Source: Panax quinquefolius (lineage: Eukaryota > Streptophyta > Magnoliopsida > Apiales > Araliaceae). From it: a DNA stretch of 64,000 nt. Shown here piece after piece: positions 25,796-39,900 of the stretch (positions are counted from its first letter, which is position 1; each line of letters begins with the position of its first letter). The stretch covers positions 5,507,601 through 5,571,600 of the forward strand of contig CM035171.1 in assembly GCA_020205615.1 (NCBI GenBank), in the 5' to 3' direction. The notes beneath the pieces are model-generated. The model was not told the DNA's origin. It ran no database searches and saw nothing but the letters and a program-made list of their open reading frames with translations. Position numbers and translations under genes: made by a program.

Positions 25796-27009
25796 ACAAC
25801 AAATATTTTTTGTTATAAATATTTCCCTGAAGTTGAATTGAGGTAACAAAACATGATTTCAATTTATATATATTAACCGATTCGTACCTTTTGTATTAAA
25901 TTATCCAGATTAGGTTTTCAATCTTTGTTTATATATCTTCTTTCGATTCGAAACCTCGATCGATTTTGTGCATATCGATTTTTGATACTCTGTTTTCGTT
26001 TTTTCGTGCTTTCGAATAAGGATTCTTCTGTATGAATGCTTCTGTTTCTTATCGATTGATCTTATCTTAAAGATGATCAATTAGTTGAAGATGATGATTA
26101 TCTGTAGAAGCTTTCGGATTTGGTCTGAAAGTAGAAGCATTCGTTTTTTTTCGTTGATTTTTGGTGTTTTTTAGTATGAATCGGCGTGAATAGTGGAGTA
26201 GTTTTTCTCCTTAAATTAAGGTGTTTGTATTTGATTGATTTGATTTATATGGCGTGGATCGCACTTCTTATTGATATTAATTTATATTATTGCACTATTA
26301 ATATAATTAATTAATTAGTGCACTATTATTGTAATATCTTTCTAATACTTGTATACTTATGTAAAGGACCCTTTAAAATATAGGCTATTTAATTATGGGT
26401 TAATCCATATTTTATGTATCTATTTTAACATGTGAAGTAAGGGCTTTTTACAAAATTTGATATTATCCTTTGAAATAACCCGGGTCAAATCCCGAGTTCG
26501 GAATAAATTTCGGGTCAAATCTTAAGTCCGAATCGAATCAAATCAATCAAAATAAGGCCTCAAACTATTGGCCGAATAGTATCTCCCTGGGTCATCTTAG
26601 CCCACCACAGGCTCCCAAAAGGTCATAACTTGAAGGTACTATTGGTAGTAACTTATTTCCTTATATGCCCCTATCTTTCGATGTGGGACTGGGGTGTTAC
26701 ATCCTTGTTATCAGAGGCGGAATCAGGGGCGGGAGGTCATATGATCCTGATATTCCGGCGCCGTTCATGACCCTACAATCTGTAGATTCGTCTTCTTCTT
26801 CATGCAATCGCGATGATAAATAGAAAGCGGTTGTTTTTTTTCCGAACTTACATGAAACGACGTTGTTTCATTTAGTAAGTTTAAAAAAAAAACTCTTTTC
26901 TTTTATTATTCAAAACAATTTGCAACACGCCAACACAATAACCCTTTTTTTTCTTCCGAGTTATGCCTCTGCATCAGATGACGTGACAACGGTAGCATCG
27001 ACCCACCGC

Positions 27010-27325
27010 TAGGTGTAAACTGCAGATAAACAGATACGAATACGTGTATATCCGTGATCCGTATCCGAAAAAATCAATTCGCCATCCGTATCAAAGATCC
27101 TAAGATGTCATGATTTTAAAAATATTATCCGTATCCCATTATTAGGAAAAATATTCGAATCTACGGATAATATCTCATTATCGTTTATTTCATCAAGAAT
27201 AGATAAATTATTGAATATCAAGAATATCCAGAATTAGTTTATCAAGTAACCTAATATAAAATTCATTCAAAATATTTAAAAAAAAAATAAAGTTTAAATC
27301 ATACATATTAATTAAACACAATTTA

Positions 27326-27362
<37 letters not shown>

Positions 27363-27605
27363 AGTTATTAACTAATTAATGTAAGTTATTAATATATTTA
27401 TATATATATATATATTAATAACTTATATAAATGAATGTAAATTATTAATATATACGTGTATATATATATAAATATATATTAATAGCTTATATAAATGAAT
27501 GTAAGTGATTAATTAATGAATGTAAGTTATTAATATATATGTGTGTGTGTATATTTATATATATATATATATAATAACTTTTATATATAAATGTATATGT
27601 AATAT

Positions 27606-27645
<40 letters not shown>

Positions 27646-27821
27646 AGTTATATATATAAATGTATACGTAAGTTATTAATTAATGAATATAAGTTAAAGT
27701 GATTAATTAATGAATCTAAGTTATGATTTATTAGTATATATATATATAATATATATATATATACACACACACGTATATATTAATAACTTATATAAATGAA
27801 TGTAAGTTATTAATAAATACA

Positions 27822-27869
<48 letters not shown>

Positions 27870-27969
27870 TTATTAACAACTTATATAGGTAAATTATTAA
27901 TTAATAATTTATATTAATTAATAATTTAATTAATGTAAAATATTAAGTGTGTGTGTGTGTGTATATCTA

Positions 27970-28013
<44 letters not shown>

Positions 28014-28230
28014 TTATTGGGATTTGAATTGGATATCCGTGACGGATATATTCAGACGGATGTTAATCGAATACGAATATGCTATATAGTATTCGTATCC
28101 AGCTTATTATTCTTGATACCTTTAAACTGAATCTGGATATATCTATTTTTTTTCCGAATGCGAATAATATCGCTTTTTTTCAAATACTGGATCGAGACGA
28201 ATCTGAATTTTCGATTACCATTATGACCTA
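27010..28230. mobile_element. Possible hAT-type non-autonomous element packed with TA arrays
   Basis: The left end TAGGTGTAAACTGCAGATA is followed by repeated GTATCCG words. The right end reads ATTACCATTATGACCTA, giving TAGGTCATAATGG inverted. The interior (27320-28015) holds many TA/TG microsatellites and repeated TAAGTTATTAAT words. The GGATATCCG-type words also occur in the better-defined element in RPN1 intron 12. No matching 8-bp target duplication was found, so the boundaries are uncertain. Confidence 0.4.
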
Positions 28231-29926
28231 GCCACATGATCTACAACTCTCTCTCTCTCTCTTCATCCTCACTCCTGCCTTTACTTCTCCCTTTCTCTCT
28301 CAAAGTCAGTGAGGTCACCTCTTATGTGTTTCTTTTTCATATATGTTAATCTTTGTATGTATCTACATATTAGAAATTTTGTGTTTAATTTTACCATTAA
28401 ATTAGAGATTTAGAGTTTGGTATGCCATGAATTAGAGATTATGTGTTATTTTCATTGAATATTTGAATTGATATTGTATATTTATGATATATTATTTGTG
28501 AAATAATTAAAATTATTGAATTAGGTTAGTTGATGAAATTATGATGATTGATGAAATGTTTTAATTGATGAAATTATTATGAAATGTTTAAATTGATGAA
28601 ATTACTATGAAGTACTATAATTAGTCAAAATGAATTTGAATATAAATTTGAGAAATGGTATACAATATACTGATGGTATATTGATGATATAATAAAATGG
28701 GAGACGAGTGGGATGAATGACAGTGTGGTAATAAATTTTTTTATTTTTAATATTTGGTCCTTATAATATAGGTCCAAACTATATCAAACCCATGATATAA
28801 AATTTTAGTTAGTTTTGGTTAACATGATGGTTTTCGAACCATATTGCGGGCTCTTTAGTAAACAATTTAAAGTCTAGCGGGTGGTTTGCCAAGTTTGGAA
28901 TACTTTAATCCAAACTCGATAATGTTACATTTGAATCGAATAATGAAATTAGGAATAGAAAAATCGAATAATTCATTCTCTTCCGGTAAAACTATTAAAT
29001 TTTTTATTTATTTATAAAAATAAGTCATTTTATTTCACCATTAATTCATGCAATTCAAACACAATATAAGAGAGTCTTTTAGACATGAGAACAAAACTAA
29101 AATTTATACATGACTATGACTAGTTCAATATAATTTTATATTAAGAAATATTAAGGGTTAAATGTAATGTATGTTTATATTTGATATCTATAAAAGTGAA
29201 AATGAATATAATTTGAATAAGAAGGATCTTAAATATCTTTATACAAATAATTATGTCAAATGAAAATCGAATATCATATGATGATAACTCTATATATTGC
29301 TCAAATCTATTTTCATTTTGATTAAAATTACTTTTAGAAAACTATTTGAACCTTAAACTTTGGATATCTAAAATAAAATATAAACATAGTTGAATAGTAT
29401 TATATTCATTCGTTTCAAAATTAGATATATATTATTTTTTCAAAATTAAAAAAAAAATTTTTATATAAAATTACAAAATATTATAATATTCTTAATTTGT
29501 CATTACTTTTAATTTGCTTGATTGAGTATTATGATACGACTATTATTACGACTAGTATATGTGGCACACATTACGTGTGTGCAATTAAGAAAAAAATATA
29601 TTTAAATAAAAGTTATTAAAATATAGGTGAAAAATAAAGGAGAGATTTTAGTGATAAAAAGTGGGAGATAGAGAAAGGAATTAATATTTAAAGTAAAATT
29701 GTGACCCGACCCACAACCCAACAACTACGAATGCATCAGACGAGTGAAAGACTTGAAACCTTGTTTGCTTGGCGAAAACGAAACTCTCATATACTAATAT
29801 CTCTGCAAATAATTTGTAGGATGTAGCTATTGAGGTTGGGAATTTCTGTTGATTGGGAAATCTTTCCTCTCTTTCAGTTTAATCATCCTCTTTGATTCTA
29901 GGGTTTTAGCTTGTACTCGATTCACC
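28231..29926. other. Intergenic DNA and RPN1 upstream region
   Basis: AT-rich and non-coding, with a CT run at about 28248-28262. The last 200 bp are the likely promoter and 5' UTR of RPN1. No gene seen. Confidence 0.6.
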
Positions 29927-32900
29927 ATGGCACCGTTTCCAAATAATGCCAGCGGCAGTGGAGCCATCCGAGATGAGGCATCGGTTAAGGTTTCTTCAAA
30001 GGACTCTAAGAAGAAGGACGACAAGAAGGATGAGGATATCGTAATTTCCTAGTTTTGTTTTGTTGCTCTGAGAAAATCGAGAAAATTGATTGATTTTTTT
30101 TTTTAAAAAAATTATTGTTGACTTTGGAATTGTTAATATAATTAAAATTGTGGGTTAATAGTCGGAGGAAGATTTGGAACTGAAGCAGCAATTGGAGCTG
30201 TATGTGGAGAGAGTTCAGGATTCCGATCCCGGTTTACAGAAGGTTGCCCTGGAGAGCATGAGGTATTCAACGGTTTGAATCAGCAGTGAAAATTTGAATT
30301 AATTTGACTTCAAAATTGATTTTTTTGGGTCAGTGTAGCATTTAATGTTCAATTTTACTACATATTGCAGGCAGGAAATTCGGACTTCAACAAGCTCTAT
30401 GACTTCAGTTCCAAAGCCATTAAAATTTCTGCGTCCTCATTATGGAACACTAAAGGCACAATATGAAACACTGTCAGCTTCAGATATAAAGGTATCTTGT
30501 TTGGCTGGACGTTAATGTTACTTGTATCCAAGTAACCCAGAATGTATCTGAATCACATTATCTTTCTGATGCAGAAATTACTAGCAGACATACTTTCAGT
30601 TTTGGCTTTAACCATGTCTGCTGAAGGAGAACGGGTATGAAATATTGTTTTTCTAGGACATAGGTCTCCTATCCAAAAGTCATTTAAACTTGGGTTCAAT
30701 TTGTCTGGATTATCTATGATATCTATTTGGTCATGCATCTTTTATGTGGTCTGCTATCATGTGGTTATGTTTACATAGAGCTCATGCTTTCACATCCTTG
30801 AGCATAATCATCAAATATAAAGGTTAGGGTATTTGCAGTTTTTTTACTTAATTGTTCTGGAGACCCTTCCCCGTCTCTATTGTGTATCTGATTGATATTT
30901 CCATGTCAATTCTTCCAGGAAAGTTTGAAGTATAGATTATTGGGTTCTGAAGGTGATATTGGTTCATGGGGCCATGAGTATGTAAGGTGAGCATCTTCTG
31001 ACCATTTCATGTCACTAGTTCTCTTATTTTTGTCTAGAATTTTTATGTGCAAACTTACTTTCAAGTGTGGAGTAGAATCAAAGTAAAAGTCTTGGACAAG
31101 TTCACAATGTTGATTAGTTTCTACTTACTTCATTTAGGGTTTATGATTATATAATAATTGCTTATTAACTATTTGTTTATCTCATGATTTGAATTTTAAA
31201 ACCCTTTAGACTATTATTTGTCCTTTCACATTCACTTTCCCAGTCATTTAAATTTATAAAAGGAGTCCATGGCTTCAATTAAGTTATTTTTCAGTCTTCT
31301 GTTCCCTACATGGACACGGTTTTACTAGGCCTTTAACTTCTTGTACTGTCTGCCGAGTCCTATGTCTAAAATTCATGTTTTTAAATGCATCCATCTTGAA
31401 AGCAAACAATGTCTTCTTGCGGGAGGGTTCCTGGCATGGATTTTTTTATTGTAAGCCAATTTTAATATTTTATCTTACATTTATTCAAACAAACAATAAT
31501 ATAAAGAAAAACAACCTATAATAAAGATAATAAACTTTGCTTAAAGTTCAAACACATATCCATATTGTTAATGTCAAAGTTCAAACACTTGCAATTGTTC
31601 AAAGTTCAAACATATTTTTAATGTATTAGTTTTATTCATAAACAAAATTGCTATTAAATAATAAAATTAAAAATTTCAAGAATTTAATTCAATATTAAAA
31701 CTTAAGAAACTAAACATAAATTTAAGAATTATGTTGAATTAAACTAAATATTACAAATGTATCATCATTTATATAATTTAAAGTTGGGACAAGTTCAAAA
31801 ATTATAACTATAATAAAGTTATCCATTTTGACTTGATATTGTTCACTTTGTTATTTGATATGCTACAATCATATTATGAATATGGTAAATCATTAGAAAA
31901 ATAAATATATCAAGATTTGGTTTGGGTAGTTATTAAAATAAAATAAAAAACTCTCGCCTAGAGGGATTTTTTGCCGCTTGGGCCTAGGTGAGTCGGGGGG
32001 CCTACACTTAGGTGGAGAGCCAAGGAAATACACCTTTTTAAGGAAGTGAGATTTTTAGAACACTGGATGCAAACTATAAAAAGTACAACAAAATAATAAC
32101 AATCGTGAATAACAGGGAGTTATAATTATAAAGAATATAATACATATGCACCTACTAAAAAATACTGTGCTATTGATGAGAAACCACCACTTTTACATTT
32201 TGTCAAGTAAGTGCTCTTTCAACCAGCTCATCAAATAGAAGGGGTTTTGTAGTATCATACTGCTAAAATAATATCCTTTCAGATTTCTTGTTTCTCTTAC
32301 ACTTTGAGCTCTACTTATTGCTCTTGATAGACATAGGATTTCAGATATAGTTGAAATTCCATTTTGTAATTTCTAACTTCGATGATTTCATGCGATAGGA
32401 ACTTGGCTGGAGAAATTGCACAAGAGTATGCCAAACGACAGGTTAGAGTTTGTATCTTCCGGATATGTTAGGGATTAGACAATTTTCTGTCTCATTCTTT
32501 GATATGGTTTTTGTGAGTTAAATACTCGAATCAACTTTAAGCAGAAGAGTTTTTCCTATTTTGTTTGTTGATATTGTCGCATTGTTTGATGTGATCTTTG
32601 TGAGTCCAATACTTAAATTAGCGAAATTGGAATGAAGGTTTTCTCTATCTAAAGATGGACGTTCTCTCCAACTTTTTTCCTTTGCAGTTGAAGGTTTTCT
32701 TGTTTTCAATATTTTTCTAGTAAGATGTGACAGTCTCCAACTTGGGAATTTTCTTCTTTGCATCAGAATTCAAGTTTTAAATTTGTTTTCAATTACCTTT
32801 TTTGATATCAGTGGAGCCCACTTGATTAAACGTGGTTTTTACTTAGTTTAGCCATAATATTACTTCTTTATGCGTAACGTGAACCCATGTTACATGGACT

Positions 32901-35900
32901 CCTAAATGAGTAAAGTATCTGTGTCAGACACCCAACACTCGAACATGGGTGGCGTATGACATCCGTGTTAGACACCCCATGTATTTAGAGAGTAATAAAA
33001 ATGAGGGGAAAAAAGATGATGGAAAGAAGAAACAGATTTGTTGCGAAAGAATAAAAGAATTGTTTAATCTCGTTTGGATATCTTCATGTTCATGCAGATG
33101 CTTAATATTATTGAATTTTGCTCAAGGAAGACAATTAGTTGCCCAAGTTTCAAACTTTTTATCGAGCATCATTCTATGTGCCCATATATATCCATATATT
33201 AAGACACTTTTCAGCCGTGTCCACGTATCTGAAGAAAATGATTTTTTACCAAACCCACCACCTAGACCCGCACCCTCACCCGAGTCCATGTCTAAATGCA
33301 TACGTAGTTGATGCAGTTCTGTCTACATAAGATACGTAAAGTGATGAAACTTGACGTGAAAAGACTAGTTTTGTAGTTGATACAAATGGTACTAGTAACT
33401 TACTTCATACGTTTAGATTAGTATGTTTTACTTCAGCCATCTGGGATATATATGGTCTGGTATTAATTGCTTATAAATCCTTTCTAATGTGTCTTTTGTT
33501 TACACAAACTATTTCAGAGTGAAGATGCAACAATTGATGATTTGATGGGTCTTGTAAAACAAATTGTTGCCTTTCACATGAAGGTATGACTCATCTTATT
33601 GGTTTTTTGAGTGGTTATATCTTCTCAAAGAGATTTCAGGTGAGCTGTTATGTTCTGTTCAGCTAGGATAGTGGACAGAAGCTATGTTTATTTGTTATGA
33701 GATTTGTGGATTGCATATATTAGTAATATTTTTAGTAAGAAATCTCTGATTCTGCATTGCAGCATAATGCTGAACCTGAGGCTGTCGATCTTCTGATGGA
33801 GGTATTTACTTGCTTTATTCCTTGTGTATCCTTTCTTTTTGCACTTCAAGATACATATGTAAGTGGCCTTTTGAATCATTACAGGTTGAAGACCTTGATT
33901 TATTATTGGAACATGTTGACAAGACAAATTATGGAAGGACATGTCTTTACCTCACCAGTTCAGCAAGGTGAGTGGAATCCAACAATCTTACATGGATTTA
34001 TGAGGGTGACTTAAGTGTTTGTTTTGTCCTTGTATACTTTTGTTCGTATGGTTTACCGTTTATGCCTCAGCCTTTTGTGAAGAGATTTTTTTAGTATAAA
34101 TCTGAGTATCATAATTATTGTGATGTGCAGAAGAATTGACTTATAGCTCTGCTCCTTCACAACTAGTTATGGTAACTGTTTGGCATATTCTCAAAGATTT
34201 TGACTTGTAGATTACTACATTTTGGTATAGATCTAAAATTATTCAGTTTCATAATTGGAGTTTTATTTGATAACCTATTGGTTTCATGATTTGATTAGAA
34301 AGCTACTTAGCTATAGCCTTATAAGCCTGTTTTTATTTAAGCCTAAAGATTGATATATGTGTGACATGGGTTATTGAGAAGGCGAGCCAGCATCTGCTTT
34401 TTGTTTCTAGAGCAATATATTTTGGCAAAGGAGTGTGAACATATTTGTTGAAAGATAAAACACCCCTTCAAGAGATTGTACTGGACACTTCTTAGTTGTG
34501 GAGCATATTCTGTGGACCCGCGAGACTAAATGGACATTATTAATTTATATAATTTCACCTTCCTTTTGGATTTCTTGGGGTGTAGGGATAATGTATGGAA
34601 TAGAACAAAAGCATCTAATGCATGTAATATGACATCAGAAGATTTGGATGCTCATGCAAAAGTTTTGATATTTTATATGACTGTCATTGAGAAACCAAGT
34701 CATGTTATTTCTTCAGCCTTCCTTCCCCTGCTCGCCCGCGACAGTATCCTGGAGAATCTGATAGATCTAATTAGTACACCTTTACAACATTTGGATAGAG
34801 GTCACAAGCTTGCATATGCCCAAAGCTCAACTACCATTTAAGGTCTAGGAATAAAGAGGAGATACAACTCATGAACTATTTTACTTAAAAATTTAACTGT
34901 TTCATCTAATGTAAAAGGAACAATACACACTGTATAAGTTGGCATAAATTAAAGGTAAGATTACTTTTAGTAGTCTATTAGACAAGTAGCAACCTATGAA
35001 AACAATAATTAACTGATAAGAAAAGTATAGCTAGATAGTATTCTTATGAAAACAAGTAAAAGATTTACGGTGAGCATTGGGGCTTCACTTTTAACACCTA
35101 GAATAAGGAAAAGAGAATATATTGCTGTAGAACATATTTTTCTTTTTGACAAGTGAGAATACATGGCTATATAAGTTGGCATAAGAGGTTGTAAATAGGA
35201 TTACATGTCAAAGTAGGTATATTTCTAACCTATTTAATATTTATTGTCGAACGCTTCAATAAGTTAGTCTTGAAATCCAGCACCTTGAGTTCTGTTTTCT
35301 AAATCTTTGTTTGCTTCAGCATTAGAGTGAGGTATTTGGCTTCAGTTAGGCGTCTCTTTTTGGAAGAAGGTTACGTATTGGTGCTCACAGTTTAACTTGT
35401 TGCTCATCTTGCAGATACCTTCCTGGACCAGATGATATGTTAGTCCTTGATATTGCATACATGATTTATATAAAATTTAAAGAATTTCCAAGGGCACTTC
35501 AGATTGCTCTATTTATGGATAACATGCAGGTTAGCTGTCGTACATAATCTGGGATTAGTTTCTTTGATAGTCTTATTAAATTAATATTGTCACTCATCAG
35601 TCACAAAATTTGAAGTAGTTGTACACTAAACTGAATTTCAGCTTGAATAAATGCATTAAAACCAATAACTTAATTTATTTTAAAAATTCATTAAAATCTT
35701 TTCTCAGTATCAAATCCTTGTCTTGGACAATAGGATTTGTCTGATATTTCAGTTTTTTTGGGCAGTATGTGAAGCAGGTTTTTACGTCTTCTAGTGATCT
35801 GCTGCGGAAGAAGCAATTTTGTTACATCCTTGCTCGACATGTAAGTCTACAACATTAGAACTTGATTCTTTTTTTCTTTTTAACATTTAATTCCTCTTTT

Positions 35901-36855
35901 CCTTGCGTGTTTTAGAATCTTCTCTGACCTGCATTACACGTGGAAACTGGAGTCGGTATTTCTAGCAGGAATACAATTTTTAATTACGTTGATGCCTCCT
36001 AACACTTTGAGTTTTCCTTCTGCATAGGACATTATTAATGGTTGCATACTTTTTCCTGACTCAAAATTTCAGAGGCCTTTGTTTGCAAACCTGTAATTGG
36101 AATAATGGAATATACCTTAATGCCTTTATATGCACAGCAGCTCCACTACCAAGTGTTTACCATATTTCCATCTATGTCTCATTAGTACTTGGTTGGTTTA
36201 TGAAATGCTTTATGCAGGGAATTACTTTTGAGCTTGATGATGAAATGTGTGCTGATGATGAAGACAGAGAGGCATTACAAGAAATTGTCAACAATACAAA
36301 ATTAAGTGAAGGTTATCTTACCCTTGCCCGTGATATAGAAGTCATGGAGCCCAAATCTCCCGAGGACGTTTATAAGGTTTTGATCTATTAGCTAGCCATA
36401 TATGTAGGATTGTAAACGGATATTTTAGGATGCAGATAGGTTTATTCGTATCCGAAAATAAATTTAAATATCGTATCCGTATTCGTATCCGACGGATATG
36501 CATATGAAATATCCGTATTCTTATCCGACGTCTGTATCCGTTTTATATAATGTAATATGAATAAATATATCAAATATCCGTATATCCGCATCCATTCAAA
36601 ATAAAGTTTTCAAAGTTTCATTTTTTTAAAAATTCTTTCAGTGTTAAATTAATAACCAAAAAAATATATTAAATCAACCAATAATTAGAAATGATGTACA
36701 ATCAACCAAATTAAATAATAAAACTAGATATAATATGCTTATGTAATTTTTTTTTATATCAAATATCATAAAATAGTCATAAAAGATGTATAATAAATTG
36801 ATATTAATAATTTCATATAATGTACACCAATATTAAATGAGAGATTTACATGTGT

Positions 36856-36901
<46 letters not shown>

Positions 36902-39900
36902 ATGTATTGATATTACGGATAATATCCGATAGTAATGGATACAAATATACATATATCCGTATCTATTTTGGACGGGAATACAAATATGTATAATATTTGC
37001 TTTGACACAGATACATATAATATCTGCTTTAATGCGAATACGGATACAAAATTTCGGATATTTTGGACTCCATTTACAGCCCTACATATATGTCTATTAT
37101 TATCTTCTTTGATTTTGTTTGATGCTCTCAGTAATACTATTTTCTCTGTGATAAGTAGCTGTTGCATGTTTTGTTGTGTGATTCTTTTTTAGTTTTTAGT
37201 TTTTTTAATCTCTCTCAGCTTGTAGTGCTTATTTTAGTTTGCTTAGCATGTTAACCAAAATTCCCCTTACTATACAAGGGAGAGGGAGGGAGGGGGAGGG
37301 AGGGAGGGAGGGAGGGGGGCTAAGAAAGAGAAAGCGTTGTCACTATTTTCGTCACTTCTATTAATGGAGTAATACTTTTCTGCGGATCATTGTGAGGAAA
37401 TCTATAAAGGGTATGTGCAGGTAGTGCAGTTTGAGCCGGTCAAAAGTGTGTTCCAATATTTCTCATTTAGGTTGGGCAATTCATTTTCTTTTTTTTCATT
37501 TTAATCTAAAAAACCATGCAATTTCTTGGTTAGATGATCTGTTTTGTGTTCATGAGAAAAGCTGTATAATACAGTAAGTTGGTTGTTGTATATCGGCACA
37601 GGTTCCCCTTAGTTCCCCAAAATATATACGATTGCAAAAAATTAAATGATTTACTTTTCTCTGTGTTGAGTTTCTTAGATAATTATGTTTTTTAGGTTCC
37701 TGAATCCTTATTGTTTTAGGAGTATCAGTCATCATTTATTTCTAATTTTTAATGGAGCCTGTTTCGATGTATCAGGCACATTTGCTTGATGGTCGGGCTA
37801 GTGCAGGTGTAGATTCAGCCAGACAGAACTTGGCAGCAACATTTGTTAATGCATTTGTTAATGCTGGCTTTGGTCAGGTAAATACTTGTTTTTGGAGCTT
37901 CATGAATTATTTGTGTTGTTTTGGGGATCTGTTTTGTTAAAATAATTTCTCTCTTTCTTGCAGGACAAACTAATGACAATCCCATCAGAGGCCCCAAGTG
38001 ATAGTTCCTCAGGAAATTGGCTTTTTAAGAACAAAGAACATGGAAAGGCTAGTGCCGCTGCAAGTCTGGTGTGTTCATCTATACTGTCAGTTTTCCTGTA
38101 GTAATTATTTAAATTTGTTGCAGTAATATAATCATTCTTTCATTATATTAGGGGATGATCTTGCTTTGGGATGTTGACTCTGGACTTTCCCAAATTGACA
38201 AGTATTTCCACAGTAATGATAACCATGTCATTGCAGGTGCACTACTCGGGGTTGGAATTGTGAACTGCAGCATCAAGAATGATTGTGATCCTGTGAGTTT
38301 TGCTTTAGAATTTTCTAGAGTAAATGCATTACCACGTGTTTATTATTTCCTTGATATCTTACGATAAAAAAAACTTCTTTTCAGGCATTGGCACTTCTCT
38401 CTGACTATATTGACAAAGAAGATTCTTCTATTAGAATTGGTGCAATAATGGGTCTGGGTCTTGCATATGCAGGTGCTCAGAATGAGCAGGTGAAATGACT
38501 TGCTTTCTTTTGTGATGATTTAGTGGCCTGTGGAAAGAGCATTATATGTGGTGGACATGAGGACAAGAGCTACCTTTCACTTTATGTCTGAGGCTCAATA
38601 GTGGAATCTTTGTAACCATTTGATGTTACAATACATTGACACTGATCTTGTTTATGTATTTAGTTGCATTTATTCTTAGGATATATGTTCACTGGCTATT
38701 GATTATTTTGAAACTGACTACTTTTTGTATTTGACAGATTCGTAGTAAATTGACTCCTATCCTTGGAGATGCAAGTGCACCTCTCGATGTGATTGCATTT
38801 GCAGCAATCTCACTGGGTTTGGTATATGTGGGTTCCTGCAATGAAGAGGTTGCGCAGGCAATAATATTCGCTTTGATGGATCGAAGTGAGTCAGAATTGG
38901 GGGAGCCTCTTACCCGCCTTTTACCTCTCGGCCTTGGTCTCCTTTACCTCGGGAAGCAGGTAATATTTCAAGCCATAGTGGTTTATATGGTAGTTATACA
39001 CTCTTATACTATATGTAATAACTAGGAAATACTCCCTAAAATATTGTCAAGATCCACTTTTACTTTGCATGGTGTTTTTAAAAAAATTGAAACAATGCCT
39101 TCAAAGTACTCATTTACATTGGGACGGTTAGAGACTTCTAATATCTTTTGAATTATCGGATAAAGTAGGACATTAGTTCTAACAGACTTTTGAGTGAGTA
39201 TTATTTTGGCATCTAATACAATATATAGTCAGAAATTGGACATTATGTAATGGACAAAGTGAGTATGTTATTTTGGATGTTTAATTTTGTAGGTATCTTT
39301 TAGAAAGTTCACATGGTCTAATTACTTAGTTGAGTGGCTAAATTATTTTCAATAACTATTTTTTGGTGTCAAACAGTACTTTGCATGGTGTTTTTAAAAG
39401 AATTTGAAACAATTCCTTCAAAGTACTCATTTACATTGGGACGGTTAGAGACTTCTAATATCTATTGATTTCTCGGATGAAGTAGAACTTTAGTTCTAAC
39501 AGACTTTTGAGTGAGAGTATTATGTTGGCTTATCCAATACATTATATAGTCAGAAATTGGACATTATGTAACGGAGAAAGTGAGTATGTTATTTTGGATG
39601 TTTAATTTTGTAGGTATCTTTTAGAAAGTTCACATGGTCTAATTAGTGGCGAAATTATTTTCAATAACTATTTTTGGTGTCAAACAGGAAAGTGTAGAGG
39701 CCACAGCTGAAGTTTCTAAGACGTTCAATGAAAAAATCAGAAAATATTGTGACAATACCCTCCTTTCTTGTGCCTATGCTGGAACCGGGAATGTTCTGAA
39801 GGTGTATAATTTTGTTGGTTAGTTAAACTACTAGTGTTCCCTATAACTACATGAAATTCTAACTGACTTTGTCATAGGTCCAACACTTCCTCGGTCAGTG

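Noticed and set aside
26560..26760. LTR end plus primer-binding site (GTGTTACA then TATCAGAGGCGG)
   Set aside because: Suggestive of an LTR/Met-tRNA junction, but no matching LTR start or gag follows, so I could not define an element.
34530..34841. A 103-codon open frame in RPN1 intron 9
   Set aside because: No family resemblance, no splice logic linking it to RPN1, and the flanking RPN1 exons join perfectly without it.
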